Assembly (NCBI GenBank): GCA_018262455.1
Contig: JAGSPR010000009.1
Span: 1-33,590 of the forward strand
DNA: 33,590 nt
Reading direction: 5' to 3'
From: Deltaproteobacteria bacterium
GTDB taxonomy: Bacteria > Myxococcota > Polyangia > Haliangiales > Haliangiaceae
A program made the position numbers and the translations under genes. Below are positions 27,201-33,286 of this stretch, one piece after another (positions within the stretch are counted from its first letter, which is position 1; every line of letters starts with the position of its first letter). The notes below the pieces were generated by a model. It searched no databases, had not been told where the DNA came from, and saw only the letters and a program-made list of their open reading frames with translations.

Positions 27201-29090
27201 GATGCCGGTCTGGCCCTGATCCGCGAAGTCGGCGGCCACGTCGCGAGCCATCGCGCCGGCATCGAGCGCCCAGCCCATCGCGACCGCCAGGTCATCCTCG
27301 CCAGCGATCTCGAGCCCGAACGCGACGACGAGCGCGTGATCATCGAGCGCGGTCACCACCCCACCACGCTGATAGGCGAGCTCGCCGAGGCTCCGCGTGA
27401 TCGGTCGCAAGACCTCGCCCGGAACAGGGCCGGCGGCCCCGCCGAGCACCGCGGCGACGACGACAGCGCGGCGGCGCTCGGCGGGCATCGCGGTCGTCTG
27501 CGGGTCGAGGTCGTCATCGATCGGCTCGTCGCCGAAGCGCTCGGCAACCGGATCGGGCTCGAGCTCGAGCTCCTCGTACGATGGCCGCGGAAACGGCACG
27601 GTCGAAGGCAGGGCATTCACCCCGGGGGGCACCTCCGAGGGCGCCTCCGCGGGTGGCAACGCATCGGCGAGCTTGGCGACCCCGGCGAGCGTGCGCTCGA
27701 AGTTCCACGGCTCCGCGGTGCGCCACGTCGGCTCGTCGTACCGGGGGCCAGTGACGCTGCCGAGGGGCTCGCCGCGCGGCGCGCCGGGTTGCGCGCCGAG
27801 CTCGGTGCCGGAGCTTGCCGGGTCGGGGAACAGGGGCACGTGAGGCGTGGTCATGGTCACCTCGCGATCCGCCCGGACCTCGACGTTGCGCTCGGCGTCG
27901 AGCAACTGGGCCGGCGTCAGATGCGGGCGCGGCACGGTCTGCGATCCGAGCGGCTCGTCGAGCGACGGCTCCATGGGTCGGTCGAGCGACCAATCGCGCG
28001 ACCGATCACCTTGATACGGTGAGCCCTCGCGAAGACTGACCATCGGGGCCGGGACGTTGGTGAGCGACGCGGTCACCGAGCGCGCGGCGTACGGGTCGCG
28101 CTGCGCGGCGGCCCCCGGCGCGCCGGGCACCGGCACGTTGATCGAGTTCACGTCGGGCTGCCATGGCAGCCCGCCACGGTCCGGTCGCTGCTCGAGCTCG
28201 GTGAGCCAGGCGGCGAGCCGTCCGGCACCACCGGCCATCGCGGTCCGCGCGCAGGCCGCCGCAAGATCGGCCGCGGTGCCGCGCGCGACGGGCTCGTGCG
28301 CTAGCGCGGTCGCGACCGCGTTCACGATCTCGAGGGGCACGTCGTGGTTGATCGTGTCGACTCGAGGCGGCTCGAACTGGCGCACCGCCTCGAGAATCGC
28401 GTTGAGTGTCGCCCCGCGAAACAGCGGCAACCCGGTCAGCAGCTCCCACGCGATGATGCCGAGCGCGAACACGTCCGCGGCGGCCGTCGGCGGGTCGCCG
28501 ACCGTCTGCTCCGGTGCCATGTAGCGCGGCTTGCCCCGCAGGCGCCGACGCTCGAGTGCCGACGCGAACGTCGCGCGCGCGATCCCGAAATCGAGGATCT
28601 TCACGTAGCCATCAGTCGACAGCATGACGTTCGCCGGCGACACATCGCAGTGCACGATGGCGAGCGAGCCGCCGTAGCCATCGGTCTTGCGATGAGCGTA
28701 ATCGAGCCCCTGCGCGACCTCGGCGATGATGTACGCGGCAACCGGGACGGACGGCGGCAGCTGGCGCGCGACCGATTCGCCGAGCGCGGTGCGCAGGTCC
28801 TTGCCCTCGATCAGCTCCATCGCGAGGAACAGCTCGCCATCGGCCTTCCCGAAGTCGAAGACCTGGACGATGTTGCGATGCGTCAGCTCGACGGCGATCC
28901 TGGCCTCGTCGATGAAGCTGCGGATGAACCGGCCCTCGCGCGCCGATCGCGGCAAGATTCGCTTCAGCGCCTGGATCTTCTCGAAACCGGCGATCCCGAC
29001 GGTCTTGACCTTGTAGACCTCGGCCATCCCGCCCTGCGCGATCTTCTCGAGGACATGATACTTCCCGAAACGCTCGCGCAGCGCTTCCAC
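24273..29090 (-). CDS. Ser/Thr kinase / cyclase-like / AAA ATPase / TPR fusion
   Basis: A 1605-aa protein. I chose the GTG at 29090 (MEALRERFGKYHVLEK) since it starts just before the kinase fold and has a -10-like TACTCT 7 nt upstream. The kinase domain spans ~10-285: GQGGMAEVY-type loop (AQGGMAEVY), Lys43, Glu62, catalytic HCDVSPANV with Asp149 and Asn154, and DFG with Asp167. HRD is changed to HCD. A Pro-rich linker (~300-530) follows. Residues ~538-687 resemble a class III nucleotidyl cyclase, but the first metal Asp is replaced (VVAAVLGGA), so activity is doubtful. An AAA/STAND-type ATPase follows with Walker A GAAGTGKS (~764-772) and Walker B VIEDVHQAD (~902). The last ~450 residues are TPR-like helices. 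The sum suggests a large signalling scaffold in which TPR-sensed ligand binding drives the ATPase and kinase. No transmembrane segment is seen. The ferritin-like gene lies just downstream. Confidence 0.9.
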   Translation of the reverse strand: MEALRERFGKYHVLEKIAQGGMAEVYKVKTVGIAGFEKIQALKRILPRSAREGRFIRSFIDEARIAVELTHRNIVQVFDFGKADGELFLAMELIEGKDLRTALGESVARQLPPSVPVAAYIIAEVAQGLDYAHRKTDGYGGSLAIVHCDVSPANVMLSTDGYVKILDFGIARATFASALERRRLRGKPRYMAPEQTVGDPPTAAADVFALGIIAWELLTGLPLFRGATLNAILEAVRQFEPPRVDTINHDVPLEIVNAVATALAHEPVARGTAADLAAACARTAMAGGAGRLAAWLTELEQRPDRGGLPWQPDVNSINVPVPGAPGAAAQRDPYAARSVTASLTNVPAPMVSLREGSPYQGDRSRDWSLDRPMEPSLDEPLGSQTVPRPHLTPAQLLDAERNVEVRADREVTMTTPHVPLFPDPASSGTELGAQPGAPRGEPLGSVTGPRYDEPTWRTAEPWNFERTLAGVAKLADALPPAEAPSEVPPGVNALPSTVPFPRPSYEELELEPDPVAERFGDEPIDDDLDPQTTAMPAERRRAVVVAAVLGGAAGPVPGEVLRPITRSLGELAYQRGGVVTALDDHALVVAFGLEIAGEDDLAVAMGWALDAGAMARDVAADFADQGQTGIELRVGARAGVVTTTGEGAASVPQDAIDEARALAREATPDRPLFMGNAGRLTSGLYSLREVPNVHWGSPTAPVSDDSLQFRRRSRVLEVIGPRGFDERDRARLERRGKFVGRMAQLGDLEIWLQRAISADRRFGVLIVGAAGTGKSRLVAELVARHTSGESPLRVVTTAASPASRLAPFALVIDLYQAALGLPPGRGRAARRQVLDGLLHLMGKAGVSTPRARAIATDLDRAMELCDGISVGASEVADLRPRLAAGLAVFRGAIAQPGHALCTVIEDVHQADSASLEVLRHLLAVPAQGAELLVLTARPEGADAPVVDAAITIGDLVGGELRALIADRLGDVATAVNIAAVLARSGGNPLFIEELAQAVRDAGPDGEEVPSSAREVVSARIERLSAQARAALHFASVLGGTVRVRLLEELLGEASVQGELDELVEAGCLVRPEAAAGSSEGELQFARGLVREVVYDSLSARAQREGHGRVGRLLASRFFAGREEPPATIAEHLERGGELAGAAAFWLRAGGLALAASDAGAAVACFTRTLVLERELDTTPQPATARARRRAALAGREEAHRLQGDLGSDPLDLDDLQQLCDGKPARLADVSIRRAHRMLRLGDYANASAATVIAEEHATMAGDDRLRGEALRVRGEILERLGRFDEALAVIAVARDLFHRQRAIAGEAAAMLGRGRIHLLRAHCDAARHAFRPVLSLIEKTGDPWLERIVTNQLAVIEMCLGNFTQAMASAQRSLELCRHYGDRAREGDGMTVAGMILLELGLYDQAATTLDLSLEILSRTASRWSRADCLIYAGICDGRRGRLGGLALIEEALEEARRLGARYLEAKALVTRAGAKLRRGDLSAAIEDAADGVVIAQAATLVGYEIKGLAYNALAFSRLGGRHAEASAIVHRVLSLLDQQRHLDGGEEEVLAACVEVLQVSGASEQAAMVHERGRASVHRKLHALIEPAWKAAYAAIPEIAMLLR

Positions 29091-29097
29091 TGGTCCG

Positions 29098-29103
29098 AGA
29101 GTA
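29098..29103 (-). promoter_or_regulatory. Putative -10 of the kinase fusion (TACTCT)
   Basis: On the minus strand TACTCT ends 7 nt before the GTG at 29090, with no Shine-Dalgarno. It overlaps the plus-strand element proposed for rnc by two bases. Confidence 0.35.
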
Positions 29104-29107
29104 CCAT
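29102..29107 (+). promoter_or_regulatory. Putative -10 of rnc (TACCAT)
   Basis: TACCAT ends 5 nt before the GTG at 29113, which has no Shine-Dalgarno. Only 22 bp separate this start from the divergent kinase start, so any promoter must either lie in this gap or reach into the other coding region. Confidence 0.3.
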
Positions 29108-29112
29108 GGCTC

Positions 29113-29844
29113 GTGGTCGCGCAGACGGAGCTACAGGACCCCGAGGGGCTCGAAGCCATCCTGGGTTACACGTTTCGGGATCGCTCACTGCTCGAACAGG
29201 CGGTTCGCCACACCACGTGGTGCAACGAGCAACGTGAGCCCCGTCCTGCGGACAACGAACGCCTTGAGTTCCTCGGCGATGCCGTGCTCGGGCTCGCGGT
29301 CGGGCACCGGCTGATGCAACGGTTCCCCGACGGCAACCAGGGCAACCTCAGCATCACGCGCGCGCAGGTAGTGAGCGAGCAGGGGCTCTCGGAGGTCGCC
29401 GGCAACCTCGCGCTTGGCCGCTGGTTGCTGCTCGGACGCGGCGAGGACAAGACCGGCGGACGCACCAAGCCGCGGCTGCTTGCCGATACGTTCGAGGCCG
29501 TCGTCGGGGCGGTCTATCTCGATGGCGGGTTCACCGCCGCCTGGCAGCTCGTGGACCGGTTGTTGACCGACCGGATCAACGCTGCCGAGCTCAAGAACTT
29601 CTACGACTTCAAGTCCCGACTCCAGGAGGCCGCCCAGGCCCGGCTCAAGGAGTCGCCGCAGTATCGGGTCCTCGGCGAGTCTGGGCCCGACCACGACAAG
29701 CAGTTCGAAGTGGCCGTGCTCATCGGCGAACAGGAGTGGGGTCGAGCGATCGGCAACTCGAAGCAGAAAGCCGAGCAACTAGCGGCGGCCGAGGCGCACC
29801 TCCGGCTCGAAGGCAGCGCCGCCGGGATCCGGCCCAAGCGCTAG
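29113..29844 (+). CDS. rnc: Ribonuclease III
   Basis: A 243-aa protein of normal length. It cleaves double-stranded RNA as a dimer using Mg ions and processes rRNA precursors and some mRNAs. The catalytic domain is at ~9-155: signature ERLEFLGDAVLG with Glu52 and Asp56, and DTFEAVVGAVYLDGG with Asp125 and Glu128, the four metal-binding residues of the family. The dsRNA-binding domain covers ~165-236 (DFKSRLQEAAQ; GNSKQKAEQLAA). The start is GTG at 29113; an ATG at 29106 is out of frame. It is divergent from the large kinase (22 bp between starts) and convergent with the PfkB gene (20 bp between stops). The usual partner era is not in the window. Confidence 0.96.
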   Translation: MVAQTELQDPEGLEAILGYTFRDRSLLEQAVRHTTWCNEQREPRPADNERLEFLGDAVLGLAVGHRLMQRFPDGNQGNLSITRAQVVSEQGLSEVAGNLALGRWLLLGRGEDKTGGRTKPRLLADTFEAVVGAVYLDGGFTAAWQLVDRLLTDRINAAELKNFYDFKSRLQEAAQARLKESPQYRVLGESGPDHDKQFEVAVLIGEQEWGRAIGNSKQKAEQLAAAEAHLRLEGSAAGIRPKR

Positions 29845-29864
29845 CGAAGCCTCGCGCAGCCTCT

Positions 29865-30761
29865 CTATCCGCGGCGCGTGCGGACCAACGCGAGCACGTC
29901 CTCGCGACTTGGCATCGCCGACCACGGCCCGAGCTCGCGCAGGGACAGCGCCGCCGCGGCGGCCGCGAGCTCGATGCACTTGGCGAACGGCAGCTCGCTG
30001 AGCAGCGCGGCGGCAAATGCGCCATGGAACACCGAACCGGCGCCGTGGCTGTCGAGCACGTCGCTCGGGAACGCGGCGCATCGCACGACCTGATCGCCGA
30101 GGCGGCCGATCGCGCCGTCGTTGCCGAGCGTGATCACGACCGCGCGTGGACCGAGCGTGAGCAGCTTTGCGAGCGCGTCGACGAGTTCGCCTCGCGGCGC
30201 GAGCTCGGAGGCCTCGCGCTCGGATGCGAGCAGGATGTCGCAGCTTGCGATCAGCTCGTTCGTGCCATCGCGCAGCTCGCTGACGTCGAAGATGACCGGC
30301 AGCTTGTTGCGCTTCGCGAGCTCGGCAGCCCGGAGCTGCTCTTGCGGCTCGGTGCCGTCAATCAGGAGAGCGGAGGCGCCGGCGAGGGCAGGGGCTGGAT
30401 CGATCGCGATCGGCTCGCCGCGTTCGCCGTAGTAGCGCGACCGCAGCTTGCCATCGCCTGCCACCGAGACGATCTCGCAAGCCGAGGTTCCGACCGCCCG
30501 CATGAGCTCGGTCTCGATACCGGCGTCCCGCAACGCCGACCGGGCGAGCTGGCCAAGCAGATCTGCACCGTGGATCCCGGCGGCACGAGCGCGACATCCC
30601 AGGCGAAGTGCGGCACGCAGGGCCACCGCCACGCCGGGGGCAGGCGCGGTCGCCAGTGCCGCAAGCTCGGCCGTGTGCGCATTCGGGCTGGGCAAGTTGG
30701 GCCCAAGCCCCGAGATCGCCACACCTATCCGGCCGAGGCCAACCACAAGAGGCGCATTCAC
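29865..30761 (-). CDS. PfkB-family carbohydrate kinase-like protein, altered catalytic motif
   Basis: A 298-aa protein. I chose the GTG at 30761 because a TATGAT element ends 6 nt before it; GTG at 30764 is equally in frame. The frame continues 33 codons further upstream, but over the promoter. The fold is that of the ribokinase/PfkB family: GLGRIGVAISGLGP, a central ADLLGQL and the C-terminal motif near residue 237. That motif normally reads D(T/S)xGAGDxF and its second Asp is the catalytic base. Here it reads DSHGAGSVFHGAF: Asp237 is kept but the base is Ser243. The protein may therefore be inactive, use another residue, or belong to a subgroup with this change. The substrate cannot be inferred. 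It runs convergent to rnc and divergent to the ECF sigma gene. Confidence 0.85.
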   Translation of the reverse strand: MNAPLVVGLGRIGVAISGLGPNLPSPNAHTAELAALATAPAPGVAVALRAALRLGCRARAAGIHGADLLGQLARSALRDAGIETELMRAVGTSACEIVSVAGDGKLRSRYYGERGEPIAIDPAPALAGASALLIDGTEPQEQLRAAELAKRNKLPVIFDVSELRDGTNELIASCDILLASEREASELAPRGELVDALAKLLTLGPRAVVITLGNDGAIGRLGDQVVRCAAFPSDVLDSHGAGSVFHGAFAAALLSELPFAKCIELAAAAAALSLRELGPWSAMPSREDVLALVRTRRG

Positions 30762-30767
30762 CACGAC

Positions 30768-30773
30768 ATCATA
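30768..30773 (-). promoter_or_regulatory. -10 element of the PfkB gene (TATGAT)
   Basis: On the minus strand TATGAT ends 6 nt before the GTG at 30761, a leaderless arrangement. A weak TTTCGA lies 18 nt further upstream as a possible -35. Confidence 0.5.
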
Positions 30774-30801
30774 TCGCAGTCGGGCCACGGCTCGAAAGCT
30801 G

Positions 30802-30830
30802 TTGCGGGATCGAGCGTTGTGAATGATAGG
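30802..30830 (+). promoter_or_regulatory. Possible promoter of the sigma factor (TTGCGG-17-GATAGG)
   Basis: TTGCGG (30802-30807) and GATAGG (30825-30830) are 17 nt apart, in the space between the divergent PfkB and sigma genes. The match to the housekeeping consensus is poor, so this is tentative. I see no obvious autoregulated ECF-type promoter. Confidence 0.25.
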
Positions 30831-30842
30831 GTGCCTCCTTCC

Positions 30843-31565
30843 GTGTCTCCTCCCCGCGCCGGGCAACGGCTTACCGAGGTCGACGGTCCGACTGCTGATG
30901 CGCCCGTGGCCGGAGACCCTGTGACCGACCTTGCCGACACCTTACCGGCGCTTCCCGCGCCCACCTTGGCCGATCCGCGCCCGCGGGTTACCTCGTCACT
31001 CACCGACGATGTCCAGCTCATCGCTGCCTGCCGGCGGGGCGAAGCGCGCGGGATGGAGCGCCTGTACCACCAGTACAAGCGGCGGGTGTTCGGGATGGCC
31101 CATCGGATCGTGGGCGTGTCCGACGCCGAAGAGGTCGCCCAGGAAGTGTTCGTCCGCGTGTTCCGTGGGCTCGCGAACTTTCGTGGAGACTCGGCGCTGT
31201 CGACCTGGATCTATCGCCTCACCGTGAACGCCGCGCTGTCGCACCTCGCGAAGCGTGGCCGGCGCCACGAGGTCGGCGACGACGGGCTGACCGACCTTCC
31301 TGCGCCGCCGACGGCCGAGCGCGACTCGGCCCTCGCCGCGCGCATCGAAGCCGCGCTCGAGCAGCTGCCCGCAGGCTATCGGGCGATCCTCGTCTTGCAC
31401 GACGTCGAGGGCCTGTCACACGAGGAGTGCGCCGCGATCCTCGAATGCCGTGTGGGTACATGCAAGTCGCAGCTGCACAAGGCCCGTGCGAGGATGCGAG
31501 AGTTGCTCGGCAGCAGTATCGCCGAGCGGTTCGAGAGATCTGCCGGGGGGGCCGATGCCGTGTGA
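30843..31565 (+). CDS. ECF-family RNA polymerase sigma factor (sigma-70 group)
   Basis: A 240-aa protein from the GTG at 30843. The start is uncertain: the frame is open far upstream, and GTG at 30831 or 30906 are alternatives. The N-terminal ~55 residues are Pro/Asp/Thr-rich, longer than in most ECF factors. Region 2 spans about 69-135 (YHQYKRRVFGMAHRIVG; AEEVAQEVFVRVFRGL; FRGDSALSTWIYRL), which binds core polymerase and the -10. Region 4 spans about 170-225 (LEQLPAGYRAILVLHDVEG; GTCKSQLHKARARMR), the -35-binding helix-turn-helix. Codon 34 is TTA, rare in this DNA. Its last 11 bases overlap the anti-sigma gene, as expected for a sigma/anti-sigma pair made in balance. Confidence 0.92.
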   Translation: MSPPRAGQRLTEVDGPTADAPVAGDPVTDLADTLPALPAPTLADPRPRVTSSLTDDVQLIAACRRGEARGMERLYHQYKRRVFGMAHRIVGVSDAEEVAQEVFVRVFRGLANFRGDSALSTWIYRLTVNAALSHLAKRGRRHEVGDDGLTDLPAPPTAERDSALAARIEAALEQLPAGYRAILVLHDVEGLSHEECAAILECRVGTCKSQLHKARARMRELLGSSIAERFERSAGGADAV

Positions 31566-32304
31566 CCGGGTCCGCGCACAACTGACTGCCTACCTCGACG
31601 GTGAGCTCGACGGTGAGCGCGGCACGCTCGTGCGTGGACACCTGCGCGGCTGTGAACCATGTCGCCAGGTCGCGAGCGACGAAGCCACGCTCCGCGATGG
31701 GTTGCGTGCGTTGCCAGCGCATGATCCGCCGTCCTCGATGTGGATCGGCGTCCAGGCCAGGCTCGCCGCAGCCGAGGTCGCCGAGTCCAAGCGCCCTTCC
31801 TGGCGCCGCGTGATCTCTCGCTGGGCCGCGATGATGCCTTCGATGCCTCGGCTCGTGGCCGGCGGCCTCGTGGTCGCCGCCTCGGTCACCGTCATCTGGT
31901 GGAAGGCGCAGCCCGCCGATGAGGCGCCGCGCACGGTGCTGACCGATAACAGGCCTCCAAACTACGGCGCGGATGGTCCGAAGCACGTGACACCCCCCAG
32001 CCCTGTTCCGTCGGTACCGTCCGGGGACGATGTGACGGCGGATCTCGCCTCCGAGCCCGCGCGCACCACGGCGAGCTACTCGGCCGCCGTCGACGAGCTG
32101 CTCGTGCTCGCCCGCGATGCGCGTGCGACCTGGAGCGATGACCGCAAGGTCGCGTTCGACGGCAAGGTCAGGGCACTGCGCGCCACGATCGCGGATGCAG
32201 CCGAAGGCCGCCCCCGCCAGCGCGCGACCCGCACGCTGATCCGGTATCTCGAGGGCGCGGTGATCCGCGAGGACGTCTCGCTCGCCAGCGGAGGCGCTCG
32301 GTGA
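31555..32304 (+). CDS. Zinc-finger (ZAS) transmembrane anti-sigma factor
   Basis: A 249-aa protein. The ATG at 31555 overlaps the sigma gene by 11 bases and is preceded by a G-run; the longer frame upstream lies wholly inside the sigma gene. Residues 1-40 form a zf-HC2/ZAS zinc-binding motif: Cys3, His29, Cys33 and Cys36 (HLRGCEPC), the HxxxCxxC pattern of anti-sigma factors that hold ECF sigmas inactive. One transmembrane helix lies at about 98-116 (LVAGGLVVAASVTVIWW). The remaining ~130 residues are periplasmic, Pro-rich then helical (DELLVLARDARATW), and may sense the signal. Whether release is by redox change of the zinc site or by regulated cleavage cannot be told. Confidence 0.92.
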   Translation: MPCDRVRAQLTAYLDGELDGERGTLVRGHLRGCEPCRQVASDEATLRDGLRALPAHDPPSSMWIGVQARLAAAEVAESKRPSWRRVISRWAAMMPSMPRLVAGGLVVAASVTVIWWKAQPADEAPRTVLTDNRPPNYGADGPKHVTPPSPVPSVPSGDDVTADLASEPARTTASYSAAVDELLVLARDARATWSDDRKVAFDGKVRALRATIADAAEGRPRQRATRTLIRYLEGAVIREDVSLASGGAR

Positions 32305-33245
32305 CTCGAACGAGCTATCGGGTGCTCGCCGCGCTGGTGATGCTCGCCGCGCCGGCATCGGCCGACACGATGGCGAACCTCGTCGAACACGCGCGGTTCG
32401 ACATCCAGCCCTCGGGTGCCGCGTTCAAACAGATCACGATCGATAACCCGCTCGGCGACGTCCGCGTCGAAGGCTGGGACCGCGCCTCGATCGAGATCGA
32501 GACCCGGAAGCAGGCGCCGAGCGAGCAGGGGCTCGATCGGCTGCATATCGCGCTGATCCCGAACCCCGATGGAACCGTCCGGCTCACCACCACGGCCGAC
32601 AGCGACCGCGAGCTCAAGCCGCTGGCGCGTGGGGCGGTGCGGATCGACGTGATCGTACGTGCGCCGCGCGAGACTCGGATCGAGGCCGCTGCCAGCGCAG
32701 GTTCGCTCGAGGTCGTCAACATGGATGCCGGCGGCGACCTGGATACCGCGTCGGGCAAGATCTCCGTTCGCAACGTGTCTGGGGGGCTGTCGACGCATAG
32801 CGTCTCGGGCGCGACCTCGATCGCCCAGGTGTTCGGATCCGTCGACGCGCAGACCCTGTCCTCGGATCTCGATCTCGACTCGATCGGCGGCGAGCGTCTC
32901 GTCGCGTCGGCCAGTCACGGCAAGATCGCCGGTCGCCGAGTGCGCTCGCGCGACATCGAGCTGACCACGAACGACGGCAGGATCGTCCTCGAGGCCGAGG
33001 CCTCGCTCCATGGTCGCCTCGTGATCGCCAGCATGAGGGGCGATGTCGATGTCCGGCTGCACCGCCACACCAACCCGATCGTCGTGCGTGCACGTGGTTC
33101 CAAGGTGAATCTGGGGGGCACCATGAAGAGCCAGCCCGACGGCTGGGTCGAGGCCCGGTTCGGGCAGGCCGTCAACGGCACCCTGCCAGCGCTCGTGGAG
33201 CTGCGGTCGCGGTACGGGATGGTCAACTTCGTGATCGTGAATTGA
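32301..33245 (+). CDS. Exported DUF4097 beta-repeat protein (putative adhesin)
   Basis: A 314-aa protein. The GTG at 32301 overlaps the anti-sigma stop (GTGA). A signal peptide (about 1-21, LAALVMLAAPASA then DT) predicts export. The rest is beta-rich with repeated strands of the form 'SGxVxVxNxxGxLxxxSxSG' (SGKISVRNVSGGLSTHSVSG; GSVDAQTLSSDLDLDSIGG), the pattern of DUF4097, a parallel beta-helix family annotated as putative adhesin. Its place behind an ECF sigma and anti-sigma suggests it is either the sensor or the output of that pathway. No catalytic residues are seen. Confidence 0.9.
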   Translation: MTRTSYRVLAALVMLAAPASADTMANLVEHARFDIQPSGAAFKQITIDNPLGDVRVEGWDRASIEIETRKQAPSEQGLDRLHIALIPNPDGTVRLTTTADSDRELKPLARGAVRIDVIVRAPRETRIEAAASAGSLEVVNMDAGGDLDTASGKISVRNVSGGLSTHSVSGATSIAQVFGSVDAQTLSSDLDLDSIGGERLVASASHGKIAGRRVRSRDIELTTNDGRIVLEAEASLHGRLVIASMRGDVDVRLHRHTNPIVVRARGSKVNLGGTMKSQPDGWVEARFGQAVNGTLPALVELRSRYGMVNFVIVN

Positions 33246-33273
33246 ATCGCTCGCCGGATCCGACGAGTCGCGG

Positions 33274-33279
33274 TACGCT
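33274..33279 (+). promoter_or_regulatory. Putative -10 (TACGCT) of the last gene
   Basis: TACGCT ends 7 nt before the ATG at 33287, and no Shine-Dalgarno is present. The spacing matches the other leaderless-looking starts. No -35 is seen. Confidence 0.35.
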
Positions 33280-33286
33280 CGATCGC

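Noticed and set aside
24342..28022. A 1226-aa open frame on the plus strand opposite the kinase fusion
   Set aside because: The same antisense artefact. The minus strand carries the kinase, Walker A and Walker B motifs in one frame.
24273..29844. Defence island built on the kinase/STAND-like protein
   Set aside because: The neighbours are RNase III, a ferritin-like protein and MnmA; there is no nuclease effector, restriction gene or mobile element to support it.
29736..30842. Upstream extension of the sigma factor through the PfkB region
   Set aside because: It would lie antisense to the PfkB gene, and the translation has no domain before the sigma region.
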